A stretch of 64,000 nucleotides of DNA from Parietaria judaica (Eukaryota > Streptophyta > Magnoliopsida > Rosales > Urticaceae): assembly GCA_954871525.1 (NCBI GenBank), contig OX940861.1, forward strand, positions 8,664,842-8,728,841. The letters run 5' to 3'. The position numbers and the translations under genes are program-made. A model generated the notes under the pieces. That model saw only the letters and a list, made by a program, of their open reading frames with translations, was not told the origin of the DNA and searched no databases. Below are positions 22,807 through 35,323 of this stretch, piece after piece. Within the stretch, counting starts at the first letter, position 1; the number at the start of each line of letters is the position of its first letter.

Positions 22807-25631
22807 ATGGATGCGGCTTCCTGCTCCGGTGTTCTTTCTAAGACGAAGATCTCTGGTTTGAGTTCCAGAAACTCGGATCGCGCGTTCTTAACGTAAGTAT
22901 ACTTAGACTACACTCTTTTCCTATCAGTAGTTCTCATTTTGTATATCCAATTCCATGATTTGGATTCCGAAATTGAAGATGATCAACTCTCTGTTTGTTT
23001 GATTGACTTTGATCATTGATATATGTATTAAGATTGGAGAACTGTTAAGATCGTTAACATTTCTTTTGTGGAAAATAACCATTGAAATCAATTCAGGTCT
23101 CGCGCTCATAACAAGTCTCCTGCATCCGTCTCCTGCAATTTGTCTATGAGTTCACGAACCGATAATGCAACACCCACTTCGCTCTCAGTTTTCTCTCCGA
23201 GCCCAACCAATGGTAAAAAAGGCGTGATCGGCTTATTACCTTTGGAAAAAAGAGAGTCAGTGGGCAAGACATTTTGTTCTTCGGGAGTCTGGACATACGA
23301 AGGAATTGCTGCAGAATCTTCTGATGCTCATATGGTCGAAGAGAAAGTAGGGGTTTTACTTCTAAATCTTGGTGGCCCAGAGACGCTTAATGATGTTCAA
23401 CCATTCTTGTTCAATTTATTTGCAGATCCGGTATGTACAATCTTATGCCAAGCTTTTAAATAGTTGCCCTGTGCATTTCTTTCTTGTAGACTGACATTAG
23501 CTGAATACGAAGCAGGACATCATTCGTCTTCCCAGCTTGTTCCGGTTCCTGCAAAAGCCATTGGCTAAATTGATTTCTGTTCTTCGAGCTTCTAAAAGTA
23601 AAGAAGGTTATGCGGCAATCGGAGGAGGGTCACCGTTGCGCAAAATCACAGACGAGCAGGTACACTCGTTGAGCTTAAATGGAACATATATGAACATATA
23701 TCCACATTACAAATTTCATTATTTTGAGTTGGTGGAAATTGGAATGCTCCGACCTCTGATTTGATTGGCTCGCGGTATGTTATGTTACAGGCAAATGCTC
23801 TTAAAATGGCATTGAAAGCAAAGAACTTATCGGCAAATGTCTATGTGGGAATGCGTTACTGGTATCCCTTTACCGAGGAAGCAGTTGAGCAAGTTGGTCA
23901 CTAACCTCTATAAGTCCTTTACGTTACGTTTATAAACTTCTCCTTATAAAAAAAACAATTCATGCTAGCTATTTTGACAGTGTTTTAGTACTTGTTTATG
24001 TAAGCTCTGATATTTGAAGAACCTAATTACTAAATTATTGGTTTGTGTGTAATTATTTGTGGGTCTATGACAGATCAAGAGGGATAGAATAACAAGGCTC
24101 GTTGTTCTGCCTCTATATCCTCAGTTCTCCATTTCTACGACTGGATCGAGTATCCGTGTGCTTCAAAGCTTGTTCAGGTAAACCCTAGTCACCTTTTAAA
24201 TCACCTGAATTCCACTTTGTTCAACCTTGCTGACTGAGACTTGGCTTCCAGGGAAGACGCTTATCTGTCAAGGCTACCCGTTGCAGTAATTAAATCGTGG
24301 TATCAAAGAGAAGGTTATATCAACTCAATGGCGGACTTGATTGCAAAAGAGCTCGAGACTTTCCTAGAACCTGCAGAGGTGGCACAGTTACCTTTTTCAT
24401 TGACGGATTTGAAAGAAGTAAAATATGTATGCAACAAGCTTATCTGTAGCAATTCATGAAATATCAGGTCATGATATTCTTCAGTGCCCATGGCGTCCCA
24501 GTGAATTACGTTGAGAACGCTGGTGATCCGTACAAAGATCAGATGGAGGAGTGCATTTTCTTAATCATGCAAGAGCTGAAAGCTAGAGGAATCAACAACA
24601 AACATACTCTTGCTTACCAGGTATGCACCGAGTTTAAGTCGCTTAGCAGATAGAAACACATGATTTAAATTATGAACCATTTTTGCGTATATTTAGATTT
24701 AATACGTTCTCTAAATTGTGTTTACTTTTGTGTTATTCGTATTAGAGCCGAGTAGGTCCCGTGGAATGGCTGAAACCGTACACTGATGAAGTTCTTGTTG
24801 AGCTCGGTAAGAGTGGTTTAAAAAGCCTCCTAGCAGTTCCAGTCAGGTAAATAATTCATGCTTCTCTGTTCTTGAGTTTATGCTTCTGCATGATAAATGG
24901 TTTTTTAAGTGCCTGCTTCTAATTATAAACAAAAATACTTATTATTTTAGTTGAGATTTTTTGTTACTATCTTGTGAATTATCTATGCATTTTTATATTT
25001 GTAGGAATAATTGCTGTGTCCCCTAAATATTTTATTTTTGATGCATTTTGCCTTCAAAGTTCTAATCTTCACAAATCAATACGAATCGTTGACCACCATA
25101 TTACATTGTTACTTGAAATATATATATATATATATATTTAAAACTCACTTTACTTTAAATAAAGATTTTTAATAATAATTTTTCATTTATAAATTTTTGG
25201 GGGGTTGGTGCCAATTACTCTTTTTTTTTTATTAATATTTGAGTCTATAATGTAGCCTTTTTCTAGTTTCTACTTGCCCAAACCATTGATTAAATTAACT
25301 GTACATCATTCTCTTGATATTCAGCTTTGTGAGTGAGCATATTGAAACCCTAGAAGAGATAGATATGGAGTACAAGAACTTGGCTCTTGAATCCGGAATC
25401 CAGAATTGGGGTCGAGTCCCTGCCCTCGGCTGCACGTCTTCCTTCATCGATGATCTGGCGGAAGCAGTAACGGAAGCCCTACCTTCAGCCACTGCTATTT
25501 CGACGAACTCGGAAGAAGTCGACTCTGATCCCGTGCGCGATTTCTTCAAACTGTTCTTTGGCTCTATTATGGCATTCGTTTTGCTCTTCTCGCCTAAAGT
25601 GATTAGGGCATTCAAGAATCAGCTCTTTTGA
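22807..25631 (+). CDS. Ferrochelatase, plastid type with C-terminal hydrophobic tail
   Basis: Nine exons preserve the frame: 22807-22892, 23097-23430, 23516-23659, 23791-23892, 24074-24177, 24252-24378, 24468-24620, 24746-24846 and 25325-25631, encoding 485 residues. The enzyme inserts ferrous iron into protoporphyrin IX, the last step of heme synthesis. The first about 95 residues are Ser/Thr-rich with few acidic residues, fitting a plastid transit peptide. Conserved parts are [40 protein letters not shown], the active-site FSAHGVP, YENAGDPY-like [23 protein letters not shown] and [10 protein letters not shown]. After a linker the C terminus ([19 protein letters not shown]) is one membrane segment, as in plant plastid ferrochelatases with an LHC-like tail. 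Whether it is the FC1 or FC2 paralogue is undecided. A 5' UTR intron ending near 22762 is possible; the leader has a CTT repeat at 22384-22409. Confidence 0.96.
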
Positions 25632-26501
25632 AGTGAAGCCAAGTATAATATACTAATAGTGTAGTAGTCGGACATCGCATACAGAAATAAAAGGTGAACT
25701 TCACCAACAGGAAGAGGAAAATATATGATTTTTGGGATTCAAAGGTTCATGTTACACAATCCGAGTTTTTTTGGCCATGTATACAACTAATTGATTGTAT
25801 TTGTTTTTCATATCAGTGTGACTGGTGATGAAAGTTGCCATATGTTTCTCATATATATATATATATATATATTCATATGAAAATGAAAATTCAAATCTTG
25901 GTATATTGCAAAGTGGCAAGTTTTCCTTCATTCAAGTACAATACGACTTCTCACAATAGAACTGGATGCAAGATAGGCAATTTGCATAATGTTCAAATTT
26001 TGGCAGTAACCAAGGAAATTTGACCAAAGTGTAAGTGCTAAAGATTGTAACTTAGTAATCGGTATAGAGAGAAGAGGTGAAGAATGGCGCATGAGAGAAA
26101 AACGACATCGTCTACACAACTTATATGTCACCTGTCGTTTTCTTAAATTAACCTGAATTATATGACGTCGTTAATTAAAAAGGGCCTGCATTACCTACCA
26201 AGTAACCATTAAAAGCAAGATGTCGTTTTATGTTTCAAGTACAAACGAAAGGTACACATAAAGCTGTCGTTTTTTCTTGCTGTCGTTCACACTCTCTTTT
26301 TGTTAAACCAAAACGAGGCTGAACAGTAGCAGAAATCTACTAACTTTTGAGACCTTTCTTGAGTTCTATGTCATAGCATATATCTGAAACTGAAATTACT
26401 CTCGGTCGCTAAAATTCCCGGTGGAACTGTCATAAGTATTGATATAACTGTACTTCAATCTGTAATCAGCACTCACGCGCTACAAGTACACTATCTTCTC
26501 G
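25632..26501. other. Convergent intergenic region with clustered ACGAC motifs
   Basis: Lies between the 3' ends of ferrochelatase and the PITH gene. An (AT)n run sits at about 25851-25871. From 26100 to 26290 six ACGAC/GTCGT motifs occur (AAACGACATCG, TGTCGTTTTC, GACGTCGTT, TGTCGTTTTA, TGTCGTTTTTT, TGTCGTTCA). No ORF is convincing. Confidence 0.55.
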
Positions 26502-28271
26502 TCATTCCACGTGTGAAAGACCGCCGCTACCTTCGGCCCGAGTCCTGCAAAAAAGCAATTAAAAAGAAATGAAAACAATTTATTTATTTAAAAGATGGAA
26601 AGAGACGACGTTAATATGAGATGAGAGAAGATACTGACTTGTGATCGGAAGGATTCGGCATGAGCTCGTACACAATTGTGGCCACAACGTCCCTTTTTAA
26701 CTGTTTGGTTCCCGAATAGATGAGTTATAGTCGCAAATTGAATAAATGGAGTTACGGAGATAGCAAGTGAATTTTACCTGGGTGGCTTCACCTTTGAAAC
26801 CGATGTAGAAAATTCGTGAAGTATCACCGCCAAAACTCTCAGGAAAATGTAAGGTGATATTAGCCACACTCTGGAATTTAGAATATCTACATACACCGAT
26901 CGATATGTCAGGAAGAAGACAAGCAAAGGTTCAAATTTCATATGTGTTTCCTACTCGCAAATCCGTTGATGCTTCAGAACATGGTTTATCGAGGAGTGAA
27001 GAATATTTACCGTGTCTGGTACTCAAGAATTCCTTGGAAATTTTCACCCAACTCCCATTCCTTAAATCAATCAAAACAAAAAAATCACCCACGGAAGAGA
27101 TCAGCATAATGAAAAAGCTCGAAGTAATTGACAAATTAATAATCTTGAATTAAATTCAGAAAAAATATGGAAACATACCTGAACAGCTTGCATGCCTTCA
27201 GCATCCGAAAAATCGATTCCTTCTCTGTTGATAAACCTGGCGGTTTGCACACCATAGAAATGTACATGATTCTTTAAAGGCCTAGCTAGAATATATTTGT
27301 CACAAATGTTCCCAAATACCGAGATTCCTCCTTAACCAAGAAGCAAAAATCATTGCTTATGATGGAGAAAAATTCAAAGTTTTATTTAACTTACGCCCTC
27401 ATCTTCGAAGGACTGGTTCCGTCGGGACCACCAACAATTGATATGCTCTTGATCTTAACATCCGATGTAAACCTATCACGAAGAGGCATGATAACGAGGA
27501 TGTAAACCGAATCAAATATAGAAAAATAACTAACAAAACTAATGATATCCCGAGAAACATATCGATATAAACAGTTCAAGAACAGGTTAAAGCCTGCTAA
27601 TCAAGTTCGTGGGAGAGAGTCAATCAGCCGATTCTTTCCCAACAACTGGACTCGAGTACAATGACAGTCGAAATCTAGAAACAAAAGTTCGATTCCGGAA
27701 ACAAAATGTTCAATCCGTTAGGCTAAAATAAACTTAAACCTCCATGACTGAGCTTTCCGATTTCTCTTGAACACGAACTCTTTAATATAACAGATCTGTC
27801 GAAATTCAGAGCCGTAAAATAGGATTCCACTTACGGAATAAACACGAGTAGCTCGGGATCACCGTCATTGCTCTCCAAGTATTCCTGTTGCACAAAATGA
27901 GTGTTGAATCGGGGTCCACATAAGGCCTAGAGATCATTAGATAAGCAATGAATTACCCCGGAAGAGTCGAGTCGCTGCTCCCAAGCCTTGAAGACCGACT
28001 TAGCACTTCCTGAAACAGCCTCGTTCAAAGCACTCACCTAATCAAGAAGAACAGGGGTTTCAGTGTCTCAGAAACACTCGATTGTCCGGAATCCAAAGAG
28101 AAAGATCGTCCGAGAATTTCATCCGAAAAACCCAATACTCAACAATCATAGATAGTTCAATTTCCATGGAAGCATAAGAGACTAAACCTTAGGAAGGTCG
28201 ATGTGCTTGTAGAGAGACCAATCGGAGGAGCATTCGTGATCTTCGCAACTATGGTCATGCAAGCAAGCCAT
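26502..28271 (-). CDS. PITH domain-containing protein
   Basis: Nine minus-strand exons preserve the frame: 28188-28271, 27957-28037, 27835-27884, 27395-27472, 27179-27236, 27011-27060, 26778-26886, 26639-26700 and 26502-26544, giving 204 residues. It starts MACLHDHSCEDHECSSDWSL. The PITH fold (the C-terminal domain of thioredoxin-like 1, thought to bind the proteasome) covers about residues 20-195, with LYKHIDLPKV, PELLVFIPF, IKSISIVGGPDG, ANITLHFPESFGGD, IFYIGFKGEATQ and VYELMPNPSDHK. There is no thioredoxin domain, as in the short plant members. It is probably a soluble cytosolic or nuclear protein. The 3' ends of this gene and ferrochelatase face each other about 0.9 kb apart. Confidence 0.94.
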
Positions 28272-29280
28272 TATTTCTTCACTAGAAATAACCAGAATCA
28301 GCTGCTTTCGGGAAGAAGAGACAAGGGACTTTAATTTCTGTGAATTCCTTTCGAAGCCAAAAAGGTTTTAGTTTTAGCCAAACAAAAAAAAAAAAAAAAG
28401 GAACTTATAGAATATATAAAAGAAAAGAGATATATTGCGGCATAGATACTGAGTCTTTTACTAAGTGTGTCGATATATTTTCAAAAAACAATTAGCGATA
28501 ATATAGTACCTGACTATTATAAAAACATTATGAGCTCCAGTTATGTTCATGTTAAGAAATTGTCTACTAAGACATACACATGTTTTAAGCTCAATAGAAG
28601 TAAAATAATTTACACTATTAGTTTAATCCTAGACATTAGGGCCTCCCTTGAGTACCAAAAGGCCCTACGCGAAATTTAATTTTGAGGCTCCCTAATAAGA
28701 TAATTGACTAATAATTTATTTTTTGAGTTAATTTATTAGGTAATTTTGACATCCCTAAACCAAACCATAAGCCTTGTTAGGATAAATATTTAAGCCGTTA
28801 AGATCAAAATTTGGGCCCTCTTACGTAATCATAAAAATGAAAAAAAAAACTAAAGGCCACCGCCTCCCTGGCCTTTGCACTAGGCTGGTAGTGTTAGACA
28901 TGCACATTACTGCATAACTAACCTGACATAATTTGATCTTTAATATTGTTCTTTGGTTTTTTAGTACTGTTTCTGCTAAAAAAAAAGATTGAAAATATGC
29001 AATCAACTTAGTATAAATTAAATATTTATGCCGCAAATATCTCTATGTTCATATTTGACGTGAGAACGACATGAAAATTTACAAGAGAATTTCAAAATAA
29101 ATTGTCGTTGTATAAACGCCATAAAAAACGACATTTAATCTTCAATGGCAGTGTCGTTTCTGAACTGTAAACGACACCTTTATTGCCGCTCTCCCGATCG
29201 AAACGACATCGTTTTTCCGCTCTCCCTCAGAAGGCTCCTCTGTTTCAGATTCAGGGAGAGAGAGAGAGAGAGAGGCGTGA
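28272..29280. other. Divergent intergenic region with hAT-like debris and ACGAC motifs
   Basis: Separates the starts of the PITH and MERIT40 genes. About 28640-28900 contains GGGCCTCCCTTGAG, GGGCCCTCTTACG and GGCCACCGCCTCCCTGGCC, resembling a degenerate hAT terminus of the CAGGGCC type also seen at 9391. Six ACGAC/GTCGT motifs lie between 29066 and 29215 just upstream of MERIT40, followed by a GA repeat (29259-29273) in its leader. Confidence 0.5.
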
Positions 29281-30252
29281 ATGGAAGGAGGAGGAGGAGA
29301 GAGCTCGGCGGCGAGCAAGTACACGCTCCGAGCATCGCGCATGAGCAGCGAGGACATCCTCTTCTGCATCGACGTGGACCCTCAGTCCCTCGTGGAGATG
29401 AAGGTCTCGGGCCCCCACGGCCGCCCCTTCACGCGCCTGGACTCCATCAAGCAAGCCCTCGCCCTCTTCCTCCACGCCAAGCTCACCATCAACCCCGACC
29501 ACAAGTTCGCCTTCGCCACTCTCTCCAAATCCCCCTCTTGGGTGGGTACTCCCAGATCTCTACATTTTCAATCCCAGAGAAGAAAGATTGGGGTTTTCGT
29601 ATCGTTATGCACTAACTTCTCTTTCCTCCATCCATGTCTCGAAGCTTCGTAAAGAGTTCAGCGGTGACATAGAATCCGCATCCGAAGCCTTGCGAGGACT
29701 CTCAGCGACTTCTTCTTCTTCTAGCCAAGCAGATCTCACCAATCTGTTCCGTGTCGCGTCTCACGAAGCCAAGAAATCACGCTCTGCAAATCGAATTTTC
29801 AGGGTGGTAAGTGCTTCGATCCTACATGGTGTTTGTTTGAATCTTGTATCTTGAACTCTTGATTGCCTTCCCCGGTCTGATATGCCCGCCATTACCAGGT
29901 CCTCATCTACTGCAGATCCTCCACGTCGCCGCAGCACCAGTGGCCCGTGAACCAGAAGCTCTTCACGTTCGACGTGATCTACCTCCACGACAAGCCCGGC
30001 CCGGAGAACTGCCCGCAGGAGGTGTACGACTCGCTCGTGGACGCCATGGACCACGTCAGCGAGTACGAGGGCTACATCCTGGAGAGCGGCGCGGGGCTGC
30101 AGCGCACGCTATTCCGCCACATGTGCGTGCTGCTCTCGCATCCCCAGCAGCGCGTCACCCAGGACTTCCTCGACGTTCCCAAGTCTCTCGTCAAGAAGCA
30201 GCCTCTGTCGGAGGCCGTGGCTGACGACAGCGCTCCATTGTTGAGCCAGTGA
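29281..30252 (+). CDS. MERIT40/BABAM1 homologue (BRISC and BRCA1-A complex member)
   Basis: Three exons, 29281-29541, 29645-29806 and 29899-30252, encode 258 residues. The protein family is the von Willebrand A-like scaffold of the BRCC36 deubiquitinase complexes acting on K63-linked ubiquitin in DNA repair and signalling. Conserved parts are EDILFCIDVDPQSL, LDSIKQALALFLHAKL, HKFAFATLSKS, IYCRSSTSPQHQW, FTFDVIYLHDKP and PQEVYDSLVDAMDHVSEYEGY. The length fits plant members. The start follows a GA-rich leader. Exons 1 and 3 are very GC-rich with C/G third positions (GACGTGATCTACCTCCACGAC), whereas exon 2 is not. The reason is unclear, since neighbours are mostly AT-rich. The C-terminal PLLSQ comes straight before the TGA. 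Confidence 0.93.
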
Positions 30253-31815
30253 CCGAAATGCGACACCGGGAATCGGTATGGCTTCGGTGCTGTGTGTTTG
30301 ACCTCTGTGAATAGGGTCTGAGCTCTCTGACCGGGCGATGAACCGAGCTGTTAGTAGTAAACCTCTGCGTAAATATCATTGGGGGTTCACTTTTGGATGG
30401 TCATGACCGTGTTATGTGTTGGGTCGATAATCCGTGTGCTTGTTGTTGTATTGCTTATGTTTTGCTAATGACATTACTAGATTGCTCTTCTGTGCATGTC
30501 AGGATAGAAAAATTAGTTAAAACCCGATTTTTATTTTATACGGTAAAACCTCTACCGAATAATTTTTATATTATCGATGTAAAATTTATTAATATTAGTT
30601 AGAGTTCCGACCATATAAAAATATTATTTTATTAAGATCATGTTGTTGGATATGAAACTTAGACTTCTAAAATAGGAATTAGCTTGTAATTATGGTCTAA
30701 TCACTAGGGGAAAAAAAACTATGTTGAGGCGGTTCAGCTTCAGCGTCGTTTTTGTAAACCATCAATACAAAATGACAATGAAGAATAGATTTTTTTTTTT
30801 TCATTAATCAAACCTTTTCTTTTGTATTGGACATGGCTCTGCCAAATATTGTTACTTTTGTTTTTGTCGTCATTCTTACTCCTTACCAATTTCTCTTCAC
30901 CAAATTATATTACCTTTTTTACCCATGTCTGATTTTTAAGTTTTTTTTTTTTTTTAATGGAGTCTGATTTTTAAGCTTCCAACATACAAACATGATATAT
31001 TTCTGATTTAATAATGACTATTTAGAAACTTAACTAATATTAATGTTATAAATAAATTGTTTTTTTTTTTTTGGCAAAGAGCCCAGCCCAGACATTAGCC
31101 CAATATCTTACTGGCCCTCTCTTCCTTTGCTTCACTCTCAGGCTCAGCCTACCGTCGAAATCGAAACCACGTTCTCAGCCTCAAGCTTCCCTTCCAACTC
31201 GACTCTCAGCCCTCAAGCTTCCCTTCAGACACTCAGACGCGACTCTCCGGCTTCCCTAACACTTCCAGTGAGCCAAATTGCCTCTCTCTGTCTTGGATTG
31301 TTACTGGGTCGGTTTATTTTTAGCTCCAATATTCTATCTCCCAACCACTGTTTGTTGTTTGTTGTCTGTTGATTGTTGAATGTGATGTTTTTGGTGATGT
31401 TAACTATTGAAAGGCAATTTTAGGCTTAATTTATTTAACAATTTTCGGTTAAGTTAAATTTAGGTTGCTGTCTTGGGGATTGTTACCGAATTCTATGAAT
31501 TTCAAGTTAAATTCTTATACTTCTTATTGATTATTCAAAATATGCTTATTTAATTCCAGTTAAAGGCAAATTAATATGTTGGGATTTTGCAATGACACTG
31601 TATTTTGGGGATTTCATGACACAAAAAAAAAAAAAAAAAAAACCGCCTTCGTGTTTAAATTCATTATTGTTCTGATCACAACTTCCTCGCCTTGCTCTGC
31701 TATGTAGTTGAAACTTAAAACCGCAGCACACTGGAAGTTTCTTCGCCTTCGTTTGCTGTGTATTTCGATCAATTGTTTGCTTGATTTTTTTGGTAGGTGG
31801 GTCTCTTGTTTCACG
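30253..31815. other. Spacer and likely leader of the DUF1764 gene
   Basis: Long T runs at about 30790-30801, 30941-30955 and 31060-31072 mark low-complexity sequence. 31130-31270 is CT-rich and may be a 5' UTR exon of the next gene, followed by a donor-like site. No protein-coding feature is supported. Confidence 0.4.
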
Positions 31816-32163
31816 ATGCCGAAGAAGAAGAGCCATTCCAAAACAACCCCCAAGTTAGCCAAGGTAGAAGCTAAATCTGCAGAAGTGAAAAAGCCTCCGG
31901 TCAAGAAGCCTTTGAGTGAGATCGACGAGATATTTGCCTCGAAAAAGCGGATGAAAGCTGTAGAATCGAAGGAACCTGTGAAGAAGAGTAGGAAAATTAA
32001 AGCGGTAAACGGCTTTGATGTCTTCTCGGATTCAAAATCTACTAGTGCAAGAAATAGAACGGAGGACGGGCTCACAATCTACTCGGAAGAGGAGTTGGGA
32101 CTTGGCAAATCCAACGGCGGAGATACTCCGCTTTGTCCCTTCGACTGCTCGTGCTGCTTTTGA
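31816..32163 (+). CDS. DUF1764 family small basic protein
   Basis: An uninterrupted 115-codon frame starts MPKKKSHSKTTPK and ends with the hallmark GGDTPLCPFDCSCCF and TGA. The first 65 residues are lysine-rich with KKP repeats, fitting a nuclear or nucleolar protein. The C-terminal third has FDVFSDSKS, DGLTIYSEEELGLG and the invariant cysteine-rich end. This domain is conserved across eukaryotes, but its molecular function is not established, so none is assigned. The start is the first ATG after an acceptor-like TTTTGGTAG, and an upstream leader intron is possible. A TGAATGAATGAATGAATG run lies in the 3' UTR near 32256. Confidence 0.88.
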   Translation: MPKKKSHSKTTPKLAKVEAKSAEVKKPPVKKPLSEIDEIFASKKRMKAVESKEPVKKSRKIKAVNGFDVFSDSKSTSARNRTEDGLTIYSEEELGLGKSNGGDTPLCPFDCSCCF

Positions 32164-35100
32164 TTCAGGTAATTCGAGTATTTTGCTGCTTAGAGTCGGC
32201 CATGGGGGGATGAGAGATGAGGATGAAATATTGTGTGGTTTTAACTTGTTTTTGATGAATGAATGAATGAATGAATACTTGGTTCTTATTCTTGTTTCTC
32301 TGTGATAAAGCTTGATGTGATTTGCATTGAGCAATTACTTGAATCTGAATTTCCATACATTACACTAAAGAACAGAGAAGCATGAAAGAATAAGCCGTAC
32401 ATTATTACATGTTTAAGAGCTCCGCCTGCATATCCAACCCGAAATCAAAGAGAATTGAAGAACTGTTGCGATTAACGCAGACCGAAGCTTTCATAACGAT
32501 TTATGTGTTTATTCTCTTTCTGCATATAATAAGTCAGAACTCTTTTATTTTTATGGTAGAAATGGGTCAAACTGACTTCTTTTCCGAACTTCAAAGGTTT
32601 GGAGGAGCTCCTTAACTGAATGATGAATTAAGCTATCAGTGTTCATCACTCAGTTAAAGAACCCTTCCGAAGCTCAAAATAAAGAAATAAAGCTATTTTG
32701 ACTTGTATTTCTATCAAGTATAAAGTTCGAGTCAAAATCTTTAATTTAAGGGTTGAGTACGTGAATTTATATTGAAGTTTAAATCAACAAGTACGATGAT
32801 TAAGTATTTACACTTGTATTCTTGATTCAAACGCTAAAACTAATATAGAAAGAAGAAGAAGAAAAGAAACACTCAAACTATATAAAAATAAATAAAAAAA
32901 TCGCGTGTCTACCGTTTGGTCATTCTTCACTAATGTGATTCTTGATGTCCATTGTGGAGTGTGTTTTACCTATTGAAATGTATGGTCATAATACATAGTG
33001 GGTTTGGTTGAAAATGCACGTGTTTGTTGTGATAAATGGCTCATCACTTGCTTCTCTTTATCTTCATCATTGATCCTCACACGTTGTCTCCACAAATGAC
33101 ATGCGTGATAGTTCTTATTGCCAAAGTGCTTCTAGTGTAGAAATAATGAAATATCAATTATACACGTGTTATGTGTCATTTCTTTTTTCATTGACTCTAT
33201 GGCTTTTGACTATTAAAATCATGCGAGCAAAATGTCAACATCTTCATCAATGGCGGAACTTGAATTTAAAGTTTGCAAAAAATGATAATTAATTTAGAAT
33301 TATAGTAAAACTTAAGAGGTTGATTTGAGATTTAAGTCAAAACTAAAAGGGTTGGTCTGAAAATTTAATAGAAACCACACAATTATTATTAACCTTCGTT
33401 GACATGAACGTCGGCTTTCAATCTCAATCATACAGGCTTAAATATTTCCATTGCACAAAATTGTTCATTAAGAACAATTTATGACGTCATACCAACGTTA
33501 ATGACGTCGTATATATATAAGTGGTAGCTTGATAGATGATAGTTTGTCACACATTGGGCAAATAGACTACATTTTTAGTAAATATTCATTAAAAATATAT
33601 AAATAAAGGTGACCTTTGGAGTGTGTCAAGAGATTTCTTTTCCTAATTAAAAAGTCAGTTCGCATTCGACATGTTTCCGTGTTTAATTAACTCCTTTCAA
33701 TTCATTGGTCTCACAATATTTTTTGTTATTTAATCTTTCAATTAACATTACTTATTAGTTACTACAATAAAAAGAAACTAGCTTTCTTCTTAGACCCGTT
33801 CTCTTATTACATCATATGACTCGAGCCCTCCAATTATGTATCATCAATAATCATTTTAAAATAATTTAACTTGCATTAAATGACAATGATCCACATAATT
33901 CGGGGAAAACGACCCAATACTTTATTTTCTCCAAAAACCCATCTCAAAATTATGAATTTCAATAATATTGGAACCCCAAAATTCAATTTGCAAAAGTCAA
34001 CTTATACATTTGATGATCATTATCACTCATTTTGTCAATCTCGTTGATTCATCAACTCTCAAATGAATATTCCAAATCCCACACCGACGTGACGTGGCTA
34101 TCCAAGCTTTGAAATTAAATTATTGGCAATTTTTTCTCTAATGCTGAAATGGTATGTGAATATCCAATTCATTCTCCATCTAGTTATATTGAATATTCAA
34201 TCTCTTATTATTTACTCAAAAGGTTGACCAAACAAGCGTGGTTTTTAATTTGATTCTTTTCACGAAATTGTCCCCAACTAGTGAGGGACTCGTAGCTCCA
34301 TGAAAGAGTTGACCAATCCAATTGCAATGGAGATCCAACTAAACGTGAACAAAGTTAGGTCAATCTTTTTTGTGATCAAAACTTTGTAGATAGATTGTTT
34401 GACATGTGATTCACCATAGAGATGCTTTTGAGTCACCTAGTTTAAAGCCAGAACCCTTTTTGACAAAGACTAAAATAATAGGAATGCTTTAGAAATTAAT
34501 AGCTGGTGTGTAGCCCTACAGAATACAAATATAAAAACAAAATTAATTGGCAAGAATGCCCCTGGAACTTTTAATCTCGTTGTAATTTGCCCCCCAAAGT
34601 TTAGTTTTTTGCAGTGATGCCCGATGGTATTTCGAAATTGTACGTTACTTCTTAAGAGTTAAAAAAATGTCGCAACATGTTAAATTGTCCGCGCCATAAC
34701 TTACTCCGTCCCAAGTATTTTCTCATTGAAACCATCAATTAAATTATGTGTGGCACATGTTGATTTTTTTTTTTTTTTTGTTATTTTCCAACTTATAAGA
34801 AACAGTGTGCTATTTTTTTCTTACATAAAAAACAGTCGCCTAAAAATTAAGTATAAGAGACCAAAAAAACTAACATTTGTGTCAATTATTCAAAAAAGTT
34901 TATATAAATGTCTCAACTTCGTCTACTTTGTTTTGTTTATTTTATTTTGCAAAATGTACAAGTTGCCGTACCATACATTAAAATATATCGTACGAAATTA
35001 TCAACGATGAAATTATTATTATAAATTTGTCCTTTAGGTGATTCTTGGGGACACACGGTTCACCACAGATTCACATAAAAACAAAACAAAAGAATAATAT

Positions 35101-35241
35101 ATATATATATATAATTAATTGTGTCCTAATCTCGTCACAAACTTGAGCCAATCCGCTGCTATACATAACAAAACAAACAGTATAATATTTGGCTATTTGC
35201 TAACATGCGCGGTTGGCGCTAATTCCCTCGTATCGTAAGCA
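32164..35241. other. Long gene-free spacer
   Basis: Apart from the hairpin near 32.6 kb, this 3-kb AT-rich stretch shows no convincing gene. ATGACGTCAT-like and ATGACGTCGT motifs occur at about 33482-33510. Scattered frames, including a 94-codon one at 34726, are low-complexity (F/K-rich) and rejected. An (AT)n run is at about 35099-35112. Confidence 0.5.
32586..32680. ncRNA. Imperfect hairpin, small-RNA candidate
   Basis: CTTAACTGAATGATGAA (32611-32627) can pair with TTCATCACTCAGTTAAAG (32642-32659) across a 14-nt loop with about two mismatches. Weaker complementarity continues outward (AACTTCAAAGG with CCTTCCGAAGCTC), interrupted by an asymmetric GGAGGAGCTCC bulge. The geometry is compatible with a small precursor, but no known miRNA is matched. 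It lies in the 3' flank of the DUF1764 gene. Confidence 0.3.
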
Positions 35242-35262
35242 CACGTGGTGACACTATAAAAA
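35242..35262 (+). promoter_or_regulatory. G-box and TATA box of the PP2C gene
   Basis: CACGTG in the context ACACGTGGTG (35242-35247) lies about 8 bp upstream of CTATAAAAA (35254-35262), with the start codon 62 bp further. ACACGTGG matches the ABA-responsive element core, so bZIP-mediated, abscisic-acid-linked control is a reasonable inference. Confidence 0.6.
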
Positions 35263-35323
35263 CCCCGCGCCAGAAACTGAAAACTGAAAAGCAATAAGGA
35301 AGAACCAAATTCTCTCTCCGAAA

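Noticed and set aside
32586..32615. miR395-like sequence (TTTGGAGGAGCTCC)
   Set aside because: Too many mismatches to miR395, and it lies in the bulge, not the stem, of the hairpin.
34726..35010. 94-codon ORF
   Set aside because: Phe/Lys-rich low-complexity translation of AT-rich DNA with no domain.
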